From RECO01 sp050485385 (GTDB lineage Bacteria; Pseudomonadota; Alphaproteobacteria; Geminicoccales; Geminicoccaceae): DNA of 64,000 bases. Under the pieces are notes generated by a model that was given only the letters and a program-made list of their open reading frames with translations, searched no databases and was not told the origin of the DNA. The stretch lies in assembly GCA_050485385.1 (NCBI GenBank), contig JBJHBG010000002.1, positions 1 through 64,000 on the forward strand. The letters are read 5' to 3'. The position numbers and the translations under genes were made by a program. This document shows, one piece after another, positions 26,789 to 36,723 of the stretch. Each line of letters opens with the position of its first letter. Position 1 is the stretch's first letter.

Positions 26789-28690
26789 CTACCAGGTCGT
26801 CATGGCGGCGGCGATGCGCCGGGCGATGGCGTCGGCGTCGGTCGCGGCACCGGCCCTCAGCGTGAGGCCGAGCCAGCCGAGGTCGTGACCGCGCGGGCTG
26901 GTCAGCACCACCAGGAGTGTCTGCCGGTCGCCGTCCACGACGAAGTCTCTGGTCCTGGTCTCGAGCGCTCGGGGGATGCGGGTCTCGGCGAAGGACATGG
27001 CCTCGCCCGGCCGGAACCCCGGATCCGCCGCCGGATCGGCCACCTCGGCGTTGAGGCAGATGAGCCCCCGCTCGTCGAGCAGCGCCCAGAAGCCGGCCCC
27101 GCCATGGTCGCGCGTCAGTTCGCGCAGGAGTTCGGTGTTGCGCGCCATCGACGTCCGAGGGGCCGCGAGCAGGGTCAGCTTCTCCTCGTCGAGCACCGCA
27201 CTCGGCACGTCGGCGATGGTGACGCCGTCGCTCATCACCACGACGCGCTCGGAGATGCCGAGCAGTTCCTCGAAGTCGGACGAGATGACGACGATCGAAA
27301 CGCCGCGCTCGGCGATGGTGCGGAGCATGGCGTAGATCGAGGAGCGGGTGCCGATGTCGACACCCTTGGTCGGCTCGTCGAGGATGAGGACCAACGGATC
27401 CAGCAACAGCCAGCGGGCGATGATGATCTTCTGCTGCATGCCACCCGAGAATTCGAGCATGTTCGCGTCCAACAGGCGGTGCGAGGGCAGCCCCAGCAAC
27501 TCCAACAGCTCGTCGATCTTGGCCTGACGCTGGCGATAGCCGAGCCCGAAGCCGCGATGGGCGCCCAGATGGGCAAGGAGCAGGTTCTCCTTCACCGAGA
27601 GGTGGGGGACGATGCCCTGCACACGGCGGTCCTCGGCGACGAAGCCGATGCGCGCCCGCACGCAGTCGGCCGGCCGCTTCGGGCGAAAGGGCTGACCGTC
27701 CAGGCGGATGGTGCCGGCCTGGAGCGGGCGGAGCGCGAAGATCGCCTCGGCCATCTCCGAGCGCCCCGCACCCACCAGCCCGCCGATGCCCAGGATCTCG
27801 CCCCGGCGGACGGCGAAGGAGACGTTGCGCACCATCGGCGGCGCCCTTAGGCCCTCGACTTCCAGCGTGAACGGCTCGTCGGCGGCGGCCTCGGTCATGC
27901 CGGGAACGGCATAGATCGAGCCGATCTCCTGGCCGACCATCAGCCGCACCAGCTCGCCCTGGTTGAGTGACGCCGTCTCGACCGCGTCGGCGACGGTGCG
28001 GCCCTCCCGCATCACCGTCACCCGGTCGGTGATGGCGAACACCTCCTCCAGCCGATGCGAGACGAAGACGAGCGCCCGGCCCTCGTCGCGCAGCCGGCCC
28101 ATGATGGTGAACAGACGGTCCACCTCGGACGGGCTCAACGACGCCGTCGGCTCGTCGAAGATGATGACGTTGGCATCCAGCGCCAGGGCCTTGGCGATCT
28201 CCACGAGCTGACGCTGCGCCGCACCCAGTCGACGCACCTCGCGGTCGAGCGGCAGGGCGTGCTCGGCGACCAGGCCCTCCAATATCCGGCCGGCCCGACG
28301 GCGGAGCGAGGGATAGGAGAGCCGGCCGGGACGGCCCAACTCGGGCAGGAACACGTTCTCCAGGACCGAGAGGTCCGGGGCGAGGCTCGTCTCCTGCATG
28401 ACGATGGCGATGCCCGCATCGAGTGCGTCGCGCGTGCGGCGGTGGTGCAGATCGCGCCCGTTCAGGGTCAGCCTGCCGGCGTCGGCCGCGAGGTGGCCGG
28501 CGACGATCTTGGAGAGGGTGGACTTGCCGGCGCCGTTGGCGCCGAGCAGCCCATGCACCTCGCCGCCGTCGATCAGGAGATGGGCGCGCTGGAGCGCACG
28601 GGTGCGGTCGAACGTCTTGTCGACGTCGACCGCCTCGAGGCGCACGGCACCCGTCCGCGCGTCGACGGCGCTGGCGACGGCCTGATCCAT
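26789..28690 (-). CDS. Sugar ABC transporter ATPase, RbsA-like, with C-terminal extension
   Basis: A 633-residue protein with two fused nucleotide-binding domains, as in RbsA/MglA. Walker A of the first is GANGAGKST (50-58) with Walker B NVIIFDEPTASLS. The second half has the degenerate GIGGLVGAGRSEM P-loop typical of this class, then SGGMQQKIIIARWLL and VLILDEPTKGVDIGT. RbsA normally ends near residue 500-510. This protein continues for about 119 residues (515-633: FWALLDERGLICLNAEV ... LLVVLTSPRGHDLGWLGLTL), which look like a small alpha/beta sensor-type fold I cannot name. Same operon as the binding protein (28-bp gap) and permease. Confidence 0.9.
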   Translation of the reverse strand: MDQAVASAVDARTGAVRLEAVDVDKTFDRTRALQRAHLLIDGGEVHGLLGANGAGKSTLSKIVAGHLAADAGRLTLNGRDLHHRRTRDALDAGIAIVMQETSLAPDLSVLENVFLPELGRPGRLSYPSLRRRAGRILEGLVAEHALPLDREVRRLGAAQRQLVEIAKALALDANVIIFDEPTASLSPSEVDRLFTIMGRLRDEGRALVFVSHRLEEVFAITDRVTVMREGRTVADAVETASLNQGELVRLMVGQEIGSIYAVPGMTEAAADEPFTLEVEGLRAPPMVRNVSFAVRRGEILGIGGLVGAGRSEMAEAIFALRPLQAGTIRLDGQPFRPKRPADCVRARIGFVAEDRRVQGIVPHLSVKENLLLAHLGAHRGFGLGYRQRQAKIDELLELLGLPSHRLLDANMLEFSGGMQQKIIIARWLLLDPLVLILDEPTKGVDIGTRSSIYAMLRTIAERGVSIVVISSDFEELLGISERVVVMSDGVTIADVPSAVLDEEKLTLLAAPRTSMARNTELLRELTRDHGGAGFWALLDERGLICLNAEVADPAADPGFRPGEAMSFAETRIPRALETRTRDFVVDGDRQTLLVVLTSPRGHDLGWLGLTLRAGAATDADAIARRIAAAMTTW

Positions 28691-28718
28691 CGCGGCGGAC
28701 GGGTGCGCGCTCGCCTGC

Positions 28719-29702
28719 CTACATCTCGTTGGCGAACACCGTCTCGCGGACGGTCGGCAACAGCTCCTCGATGTTCTCGCTGGTGACGACCAGGATCGGC
28801 ACCAGGATCTCCTTCTCCGGCGTGCCGCCGTTCAGGTGCTCGATCATCGCCTCGCCCGAGCGCACGCCCATGAGGTAGGGCTGCTGCATGCCCGACGCGA
28901 CGATGTCGCCGGACTTCAACAGGTCGACGAAGTCGGGGATGCCGTCGAAGGCGGCGACCAGCACCTCGCCGTCCCGCCGGGCGGCGCGGATGGCGCGCAG
29001 CGCGCCGATCGCCGGCTGGTCGGTCTGGATGAACATGGCGCGCATGTCCGGGTTGGCCGTCAGCATGTCCTGGGTGAAGCGGAACGTCTCGTCCGCGGTG
29101 TAGGACTGCATCTGCTGCAAGCCGGCCTCGCGCGTGATTCCGGCCTCCTCCATCGCCGAGCGGAAGCCGGCGGTGCGCTCCTGGCCGTTCTTTCTGGCCT
29201 GGGAGATCGTGACGAGTCCGACCGACCCGTCCTCCCAGCCCCGCTCCTGCATCGCTGCGGCGAGCGCCTCGCCGGTGCCGTGCGCGCCCTCGTAGTTGTC
29301 GGAGATGATGAAGGAGACGTACTCGCCGCTATTGGTGCCGATGTCGGCGATCACCACCGGGATGCCGGCCTGCTGGGCGAGTTCCAGGATGCCCGGCGCG
29401 GTCGAGCTGTCGGTCGGCGAGATGACGATGCCGGCGACGCCGCGGGCGATGGCGTCCTGAGCGTTCTGCCGCTGCACCTGGGCGCTGTTGCGGCTGTCGA
29501 AGGCCTGGAACGCATAGCCGGCGTCGGTCGCCGCCTTCTCCACCCCCTTCGACAGGTAGCGCCAGAACGGCAGGTCGAGGCCGGGGGTGAGGTAGACGAT
29601 CTCGCCCTGGCTCTGCGCAGACGCGGGCAAGGGTGCCGCGGCAACGAGGGCGGCGGCGGCAAGAACCGGCAGGATCGACCTGCGGCAGAAATCGAGGCTC
29701 AT
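28719..29702 (-). CDS. Periplasmic sugar-binding protein, RbsB type
   Basis: A 327-residue type I periplasmic binding protein (Peripla_BP_4). It has a signal peptide (residues 1-29, ending ASA) and then the first strand GEIVYLTPGLDLPFWRYLSKGVEKAA. Ligand-lobe motifs are GVAGIVISPTDSSTAPGILELAQQAGIPVVIADIG, DRSALT-equivalent segments and DGIPDFVDLLKSGDIVASGMQQPY. GGGAG lies 6 bp before the ATG. As first gene of the operon it probably follows a promoter in the 147-bp gap 29703-29849. It feeds a monosaccharide to the RbsA/RbsC pair downstream. Confidence 0.92.
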   Translation of the reverse strand: MSLDFCRRSILPVLAAAALVAAAPLPASAQSQGEIVYLTPGLDLPFWRYLSKGVEKAATDAGYAFQAFDSRNSAQVQRQNAQDAIARGVAGIVISPTDSSTAPGILELAQQAGIPVVIADIGTNSGEYVSFIISDNYEGAHGTGEALAAAMQERGWEDGSVGLVTISQARKNGQERTAGFRSAMEEAGITREAGLQQMQSYTADETFRFTQDMLTANPDMRAMFIQTDQPAIGALRAIRAARRDGEVLVAAFDGIPDFVDLLKSGDIVASGMQQPYLMGVRSGEAMIEHLNGGTPEKEILVPILVVTSENIEELLPTVRETVFANEM

Positions 29703-29849
29703 GGCGGGCTCCCTGATCGTTCGTTGGGGACTGGCACATCAGGGGCGCGCACGAGCGCCGGAAGCGGATGGACCCTGTCCACCGCGGTCCCGGTGTCGTG
29801 CCTCCCTGGCGACGCCGAGAAAGTCGTTTCGACCTTCCGCCGCACGCTA

Positions 29850-30949
<1,100 letters not shown>

Positions 30950-30953
<4 letters not shown>

Positions 30954-31756
30954 CCCTTGACGGCTCCCATGCTGATGCCGCGGACGAGAAAGCGCTGCAT
31001 CGTGCCGACGATCAGCATCATCGGCAGCACGCCGAGCATGCTCATCGCCCCGATCTTCGACCAGAAGGTGGATTGCGAGCCGAAATAGCCCGTAACCTGC
31101 ACCGGAAACGTCACCACCTCGCTGCGCGTCAGGATCAAGGCGAAGAGAAAGTCGTTCCAGGCGAAAACGAACGTAAAGACGGCGGTGGCGAACATGCCGC
31201 CTTTGACCATCGGCAGCACGACCCGCCACAGCACCTGCCAGTTGGTGAGGCCGTCGACCAGCGCACTCTGCTCCAGCTCGATCGGCACGTCCTGGAGATA
31301 GCCGCGCATCATCCAGATGACGTAGGGGGTGTTGAAGGCGACGTAGAGCGTGATGAGGCCCTGATAGGTGTCGATCCAGCCGAGGCCGACGAACAGGAGG
31401 AAGACGGGAAAGGCGATGCAGATGGGTGGGATCAGGCGCTGGCTGATCACCCAGATGGCGAAGTGGTCGCCGCCGGTGCGAAAGCGCGTCATCGAATAGG
31501 CGGCCATGGTGCCGACGACCATGGCGATCACCGTGCTGATGCCGGCGGTGACCAGCGAGTTGTAGACCGCCCAGGCGTCGCCGTCGCGAAACAACGTCCA
31601 GTAGCTGTTGAGGTGCAGTTGGCTCGGCCACCAGACCGGCGGCGAGGAGAAGATCTCGTCCGGCGTCTTCACCGAAATGGCCGCCAGCCAGTAGAGCGGG
31701 AAGACGAACAAAACCGCCACCGCAATGGCGCCGGCGAGGCGGATCGGCCGGCTCAC
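30950..31756 (-). CDS. Sugar ABC transporter permease, MalG/UgpE family
   Basis: A 268-residue permease with six membrane helices and the EAA loop (ELEQSALVDGLTNWQVLWRVVLPMVKGGM), where the ATPase docks. The GTG at 31756 overlaps the upstream permease stop (GTGA) and has GGAGG seven bases before it. With the MalF-like subunit it forms the channel of a CUT1 carbohydrate importer. Confidence 0.93.
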
Positions 31757-32640
31757 CTTTGCACCTCCATCCGCTTCAAGAGCAGGATCAAAAGGGCGGT
31801 GAGCGAGAGCACGACCAACAGCGCCATGGCGGCCGAATAGGAGATGTCGAACTCGCGGAAGGCCATCTGGTAGGCATAGATCGAGATGGTCTCGGTCATG
31901 GTGCCGGGGCCGCCCTGGGTCAGCGTCCAGATGACGTCGAACAGGCGGATCAGGTCGAGCCCGCGGATCAACAGCGCCACGAACAGCACCGGGGCGATGG
32001 CCGGCAGGACCAGCCGGCGGAAGACGGTGAACCAGGATGCACCGTCGATCTCGGCCGCCTCCATCTGCTCGCGGTCGAGATTGGCCAGTGCCGCCAGGAT
32101 GATCAGGAACATGAAGGGCGTCCACTGCCAGACCTCGGCCATCAGGATCGCCGGCCAGACGAGGTGCGGCTGGATGGTCCAGAGGAGTTGCACCTCGTGG
32201 CCCGCGAACCAACCGATGATCTGGTTCATCGGCCCGAAGCGGTGGTCCAGGATCAGTCGCCAGATCGCCCCCGCCACGATCGGCGCGATGACGGTCGGCA
32301 GGACGAGCAGCGCGAGCAGCACCTTCTTGAACGGAAAGTCCTCGAGAAACAGCAGCGCCAGCGCGAAGCCGAAGACGAGTTGCAAGGGCAGCGCCAAGGC
32401 GGTGACGAAGGCCGTGTGGCCGATCGCCCGCCAGAGCCTGCGGTCCTCGAACAGCCGCGCGTAATGGACGAAGCCGTGAAAGCTCGTGTCGTCCTCGAAC
32501 ATCGTGATGTTCTGAAAAGACGTCAAAAGGAGCTGGATCAGCGGATAGAGGCCGATCAGCAGGATGACGAACACGGCCGGGGCGATCAGCAGGTAGCGGA
32601 CCTTGCGGTCGCCGACCGAGGTGAGGACGGGTGCGCTCAC
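31753..32640 (-). CDS. Sugar ABC transporter permease, MalF/UgpA family
   Basis: A 295-residue permease with six helices (first at about RYLLIAPAVFVILLIGLYPL) and the EAA loop QMEAAEIDGASWFTVFRRLVLPAIAPVLF. Two starts are possible: GTG 32640, giving SAPVLTSVGDRKVRY, and TTG 32664. Neither has a good ribosome site. I chose GTG because the TTG lies inside the base of a hairpin repeat. A 144-bp gap with that repeat separates it from the binding-protein gene, which may lower its expression relative to the binding protein. Confidence 0.85.
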   Translation of the reverse strand: MSAPVLTSVGDRKVRYLLIAPAVFVILLIGLYPLIQLLLTSFQNITMFEDDTSFHGFVHYARLFEDRRLWRAIGHTAFVTALALPLQLVFGFALALLFLEDFPFKKVLLALLVLPTVIAPIVAGAIWRLILDHRFGPMNQIIGWFAGHEVQLLWTIQPHLVWPAILMAEVWQWTPFMFLIILAALANLDREQMEAAEIDGASWFTVFRRLVLPAIAPVLFVALLIRGLDLIRLFDVIWTLTQGGPGTMTETISIYAYQMAFREFDISYSAAMALLVVLSLTALLILLLKRMEVQR

Positions 32641-32667
32641 GGGCGGCAGCTCGAAGGCAAGCAACAG

Positions 32668-32764
32668 CGAGGGGGCTTTTGGCCCCCTCGGATCCCCGAG
32701 CGGCGGCCGAGGCCGCCGCCAATTCTCAGGGGGGTTTCAGGGGGGACCATCAAGTCCCCCCTGA
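32668..32764 (-). repeat. Intercistronic multi-hairpin repeat, copy 1
   Basis: Three perfect GC-rich stems fill the gap between the sugar-binding protein and its permease. They are 32668-32676 with 32682-32690 (9 bp, 5-nt loop), 32700-32708 with 32711-32719 (8-9 bp), and 32737-32747 with 32754-32764 (11 bp, 6-nt loop). No U tract follows. The first two stems plus the ATTCTC(A)GGGGGG segment resemble the element at 36628-36698. Likely roles are mRNA stabilisation of the binding-protein message or partial termination. Confidence 0.75.
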
Positions 32765-32784
32765 TCACGTCGTCCGACACGGCG

Positions 32785-34224
32785 TCAGTTCGCCGGATAG
32801 GCGTTCGGCTTGCTCGACCAGTCGGCGTAGACGCGCTTTTGGTTCTCCACGCCGATGCGATCGGTGAGCTGGTCCCACTGCGCCGCGAGGTCGTCGAGGA
32901 TCGCCTGCGCGTCTTCGCCGCCCCAGAGCCGGCTGAGCGCCTGGCGGATGCCCTCCTCGTAGCGGTCGGTCTGGATGAGCGAGAGGTCCAAGAGGCCGGT
33001 CTCCGCCCCGCGCTTCAAGGTCTCCAGGTACTCGGGCGCCTCCGGCCACAGCGCCATGTATTCCTCGCTGGTGAAGTGGCTCTCGCGGAAGGGATCCCTG
33101 AGCGCATAGGGCAGCATGACGCGCTGCAGGCTGATCTCCTCGCTGTTCATCCACTGGACGAACAGATAGGCCGCCTCCTTGTTGCGGCTGCCGGAGGCGA
33201 CCGAGAGCGAGAAGCCGACCGCCAACTCGGGATGGCCGCCCGGCGTCGGCGCGTAGCCGATCAGGCCCGCGACGCGGCTCTCCGGCAGCCAGGCGAGCGC
33301 CTCGCTGTCGCGGCCGTAGCCGGCGGCCCAGCGGCCGACGGGGGGCCAGGAGATGGCCATCGCACTCTCGCCCGACAGCAGGCTCTGCAACACCTCGACG
33401 AAGCCCCATTGCTGCACGCCCGGCGGCATCCACTCGCCCTCGGCGCGCATCTGCTCCAGCACCTGCCGCCCGATCTCCCCGTTGACCTGGGCGCGCATGG
33501 TCTCCGGATCGAAGAAGCGGCCGCCGGCGGTGCGGTAGCGCTCCTGGAACATGTACTGGGCGTTGCCGGGCGCGTGGATGTAGCTGCCGCCGTACATTTC
33601 CGGCGCCTTCATCTCGGTGATGAACGCCCCGACCTGGCCGAATTCCTCCCAGCTCTCCGGCACCCTCAGCTCCTCGCCGAAGCGCTCCCGGTAGGCCGCC
33701 TGCAAGGCCTCGTCGCCGAACACGTCGGTGCGGTAGTAGAGCACCAGCACGTCGCCGTCGTCGGGCAGCCCGTAGGTGGTGCCTTCCACGGTCATCCAGT
33801 TGTCGCGGTAGACCGGCAGGATGGCGTCCACCTCGTCGGTGAAGCCGTAGCGCTCCATGAAGTCGTCGAGCGGCTCGAGCGCCCCTGCCAGCGCCAGGTC
33901 GGGCATCTGGTTGGGGATGACGTTCAACACGTCGTAGGCGCCGGTGCGGCCCCTGTGCTCCTGCATGATGCGGGTGAAGATCTGATCGACCGGCACCTCG
34001 ATCACGTTGACGCGGATGCCCGTCAGTTCCTCCCACATGGGACCGGTGAAGGTCTTGGGATCGAGCGGCTGCAGCCCCGCCTCGTAGAGCACGTTGAGGG
34101 TGATGCCGCTGTACTGCTTGGCCTCCTCGACGGCCCGGTCGGCGGCGCTTTGGGCCAAGGCTTGGCCCGCAAGCGAAACGACGGCCGCGCTTGCCAGCAC
34201 GGCTCCGAAACGACGTCTCTTCAT
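32785..34224 (-). CDS. Extracellular solute-binding protein of a CUT1 sugar importer
   Basis: A 479-residue type 2 binding protein. The ATG at 34224 follows AGGGGG and gives a signal peptide (about 1-24, ending ALAQ). The mature chain starts GITLNVLYEAGLQPL, with WEELTGIRVNVIEVPVDQIFTRIMQEH, GTTYGLPDDGDVLVLYYRTDVF and the hinge region LLSGESAMAISWPPVGRW. It is larger than MalE and resembles binding proteins for sugar alcohols or oligosaccharides; the substrate is not identifiable. First gene of the operon that continues with both permeases and the ATPase. Confidence 0.9.
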   Translation of the reverse strand: MKRRRFGAVLASAAVVSLAGQALAQSAADRAVEEAKQYSGITLNVLYEAGLQPLDPKTFTGPMWEELTGIRVNVIEVPVDQIFTRIMQEHRGRTGAYDVLNVIPNQMPDLALAGALEPLDDFMERYGFTDEVDAILPVYRDNWMTVEGTTYGLPDDGDVLVLYYRTDVFGDEALQAAYRERFGEELRVPESWEEFGQVGAFITEMKAPEMYGGSYIHAPGNAQYMFQERYRTAGGRFFDPETMRAQVNGEIGRQVLEQMRAEGEWMPPGVQQWGFVEVLQSLLSGESAMAISWPPVGRWAAGYGRDSEALAWLPESRVAGLIGYAPTPGGHPELAVGFSLSVASGSRNKEAAYLFVQWMNSEEISLQRVMLPYALRDPFRESHFTSEEYMALWPEAPEYLETLKRGAETGLLDLSLIQTDRYEEGIRQALSRLWGGEDAQAILDDLAAQWDQLTDRIGVENQKRVYADWSSKPNAYPAN

Positions 34225-34436
34225 CGTTGCCCCCTGATCAGGTTTTCGACGCTCGTACACGGATCGATTGCAGATTTCCATGCACCTGACGAGCCCTTCG
34301 TGTGGCTGGGGCAACGCGCGCGGTCAAAGGCGCATCGCGGCCTCGAGGTCCGGCTCGCGCGGCCCGTCGGCGCCCCGGGCTTGCGCCGGGCCGAGCGCTG
34401 CACGACGCTGGCCCTCGAACCGTTACGGAAACGCCC

Positions 34437-35642
34437 ATGCAGCAAGATCCGGCCCTCGAATGGCTCCTGACACAGAGCGTCGCGGGCTTGGCCGAACGCG
34501 AGCTCCTGCGCGGGACGTGCCTGCGGGCCGCCGCGACGGGCCTGCCCGTCGCCCGCGCGCTGACCTTGGTCGACATGCTCGATCCGGAGCTGGAAGGACG
34601 GGGCTTCCGCTGGCGCGACGATGCGCCGGAGGGCGACGTGTTCGCCTACGGCAGCTCGACCGAAGGCGAAGGCGCCGACGCATGGTCGGGTTCGCCCTTC
34701 CACCGCCTGGTAGAATGCGGCGGCGACGAGTTCCGCGTCCGCTTGGGGCACGGCGAGCGCGCCGACACGCCGATGATGGACGAGCTCGCAGCCGAGGGGC
34801 TGACCGACTACGTGGCCTTCGTCCACCGCATCGCCGCAGCCGATGCGATCGGCGAGATGGACGCCATCTATTCGAGCTTCGCGACGCGCGCACCGGACGG
34901 CTTCGACGACGCGGGGCTGGCGCGGCTCCGACGTCTCGGCACCGCGCTCGCCCTCGCCATGAAGGCGGCAGCCCTCGGCCGCGTGACACGCACCCTCGCC
35001 CGCGTCTATCTCGGCCCCGGTGCGGCGGAGACGGTGTTGCGCGGCCGTCTCCTGCGCGGCATGGCCGAGCGGATCGAGGCGGTCTTGTGGTTCTCGGATC
35101 TGCGCGGCTTCACGACCATCGCCGACACGGCCGACCCTGCGGATGTCATCCCCTTCCTCAACGACTACGCGGAAGCGGCCATCGCGGCGATCCACGACGC
35201 CGGTGGCGAAACGCTGAAGTTGATCGGCGACGGCGTGCTCGCCGTCTTCCGGCGCGGCGATGCCGCTGCGTGCGGGGTCCAGGCGCTGGCGGCGGAGAGG
35301 GCGTTCCGGCAGCGGCTCGACGCCCTCTGCCGGTGCCGGACCGAGGCTGGCAAACCGGCCACCTCGGCCTATGTGGGCCTGCACGCGGGCGACGTCTTCT
35401 ACGGCNNNNNNNNNNCCGAGCGGTTGGATTTCACCGTCGTCGGCCCGGCGGTCAACGAGGTCAGCCGCATCGCCGCGATGTGCCGCTCGACCGACCGTCC
35501 GCTGCTCGTCTCCGAAGCGCTGCACGCGGCCCTGCCGGCAGAAACCCGCGCGCGGCTCGTCTCCACCGGCCGCTTCGCCCTGCGTGGCGTCGGCCGCGCC
35601 CAGCACCTCTACACGCTCGATCCGGCAGACCTCGCCGGCTGA
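34437..35642 (+). CDS. Class III adenylate/guanylate cyclase, interrupted by an assembly gap
   Basis: About 400 residues. The N-terminal half (1-210) is a conserved regulatory region of the kind seen in many alphaproteobacterial soluble cyclases. The catalytic domain follows, with the metal-binding FSDLRGFT, the second-metal segment GDGVLAVF and the transition-state region RLDFTVVGPAVNEVSRIA. Ten Ns at 35406-35415 hide the residues after VFYG. The frame happens to stay open, but the family pattern there would need about one more codon. Makes cAMP or cGMP in the cytoplasm. Divergent from the sugar-binding protein; convergent with livM after 7 bp. Confidence 0.88.
   Translation: MQQDPALEWLLTQSVAGLAERELLRGTCLRAAATGLPVARALTLVDMLDPELEGRGFRWRDDAPEGDVFAYGSSTEGEGADAWSGSPFHRLVECGGDEFRVRLGHGERADTPMMDELAAEGLTDYVAFVHRIAAADAIGEMDAIYSSFATRAPDGFDDAGLARLRRLGTALALAMKAAALGRVTRTLARVYLGPGAAETVLRGRLLRGMAERIEAVLWFSDLRGFTTIADTADPADVIPFLNDYAEAAIAAIHDAGGETLKLIGDGVLAVFRRGDAAACGVQALAAERAFRQRLDALCRCRTEAGKPATSAYVGLHAGDVFYGXXXXERLDFTVVGPAVNEVSRIAAMCRSTDRPLLVSEALHAALPAETRARLVSTGRFALRGVGRAQHLYTLDPADLAG
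35406..35415. other. Run of 10 Ns, assembly gap
   Basis: Ten undetermined bases inside the cyclase catalytic domain. A round number of Ns usually marks a gap of unknown size. Here the true length is probably 13 (or 10 plus a multiple of three plus or minus), judged from the conserved YGNxGSxxRLDF pattern of the family. Confidence 0.95.
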
Positions 35643-35649
35643 GACGCCT

Positions 35650-36600
35650 CTATCTCGGCCGCTCGTCGCCGACGACGGGCTTGGGCGGGCGGCCGGGGAG
35701 AAGCCCCTCGGGGCGGAGGATCAGGATGACCTGGAGCAGGAGGCCGATCAGGAGGACGCGGGCGGCACCGCCCTGCGTCACGTACTGGTCGGGCAATTGA
35801 TTGATGACGAACTCGGTGCCGGACCAGATGCCCCAAATCACCATGGCACCGAGGATGGCCCCCTTGTTGTTGCCGGAGCCGCCGGCGATCAGCATGACCC
35901 AGACGATGAAGGTGGCGAAGATCGGATCGAACGCCTCGGGACTGATGAAGCCGATGAAGTGGGCGTAGTAGGCGCCGGCCAAGCCCATCACCGAGGCGCC
36001 GAAGACGAAGGCCTGGAGGCGGAAGACGAGACTGTTCTTGCCCATGGCGCGGGCGGCAGTCTCGTTGTCGCGGATGGCGCGCAGCACCCGGCCCCAGGGC
36101 GAGCGGTAGGCGCGCTCGTTGGCCCAATAGACCAACGCCACGAGGATCACGGCGATCAGCAGCATGAGCTGCGGCGTGGTGATCGGCAGGTCGGCGGCAC
36201 TGGGCCGCGGGATACCGGCCATGCCCCGCACACCGTTGGTCAGCCACTCCTCGTTCTTGAGCACGAGCCGCACGATCTCGGCGATGCCGATCGAGGCGAT
36301 GGCGAGGTAGTCGGATCTGAGGTTCAGCGTGATCGCGCCGATGGCCGCGGCCAGGAGCCCCGCCGTCACCATGGCGCCGACGAAGCCGACGGACAAGGGT
36401 AGCCCGAAGCCGCCCAAGTGGTTGGGACTGGCCCCTGTCGTGAGGATGGCACTGGTGTAGGCGCCGACGGCGAAGAACGCGGCGATGCCGACGTTCAGCA
36501 TGCCGGTGTAGCCCCACTGCACGTTCAGCCCGAGGGCGAGGAGCGCGTACATCGAGGCGAAGGAGAGGAAGAAGACGCCGTAGGCGAGAAGGCCGTCCAT
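35650..36600 (-). CDS. livM: Branched-chain amino acid ABC permease LivM
   Basis: A 316-residue inner-membrane permease. The ATG at 36600 has GGGAGG upstream. Typical BPD_transp_2 LivM stretches are LGLNVQWGYTGMLNVGIAAFFAVGAYT, DYLAIASIGIAEIVRL and SPWGRVLRAIRDNETAARAMGK. With LivH it forms the channel for leucine/isoleucine/valine, amides or urea-like substrates. Last gene of a minus-strand livG-livF-livH-livM unit. A palindromic repeat fills the 123-bp gap to livH. Confidence 0.92.
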   Translation of the reverse strand: MDGLLAYGVFFLSFASMYALLALGLNVQWGYTGMLNVGIAAFFAVGAYTSAILTTGASPNHLGGFGLPLSVGFVGAMVTAGLLAAAIGAITLNLRSDYLAIASIGIAEIVRLVLKNEEWLTNGVRGMAGIPRPSAADLPITTPQLMLLIAVILVALVYWANERAYRSPWGRVLRAIRDNETAARAMGKNSLVFRLQAFVFGASVMGLAGAYYAHFIGFISPEAFDPIFATFIVWVMLIAGGSGNNKGAILGAMVIWGIWSGTEFVINQLPDQYVTQGGAARVLLIGLLLQVILILRPEGLLPGRPPKPVVGDERPR

Positions 36601-36627
36601 CCTAGCGCCTCCCGGGCGGGGCAGGAG

Positions 36628-36698
36628 CCAGGGGGCTTTCGGCCCCCTGGAACCCCGGCTGACGGCCAAGGCCGGCAGCCCGTGGCATTCTCGGGGGG
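36628..36698 (-). repeat. Intercistronic multi-hairpin repeat, copy 2
   Basis: Stem 36628-36636 with 36642-36650 (9 bp, loop TTTCG). Next comes stem 36657-36667 with 36670-36680 (two 5-bp helices around one A-G mismatch), then ATTCTCGGGGGG from about 36687. The order of parts and the GGGGGCTTT-GGCCCCC core match the copy at 32668. Both lie between ABC transporter genes and in the same orientation relative to transcription. Confidence 0.75.
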
Positions 36699-36723
36699 CG
36701 CCGGTTCTTGGCTACCGCCTGCA

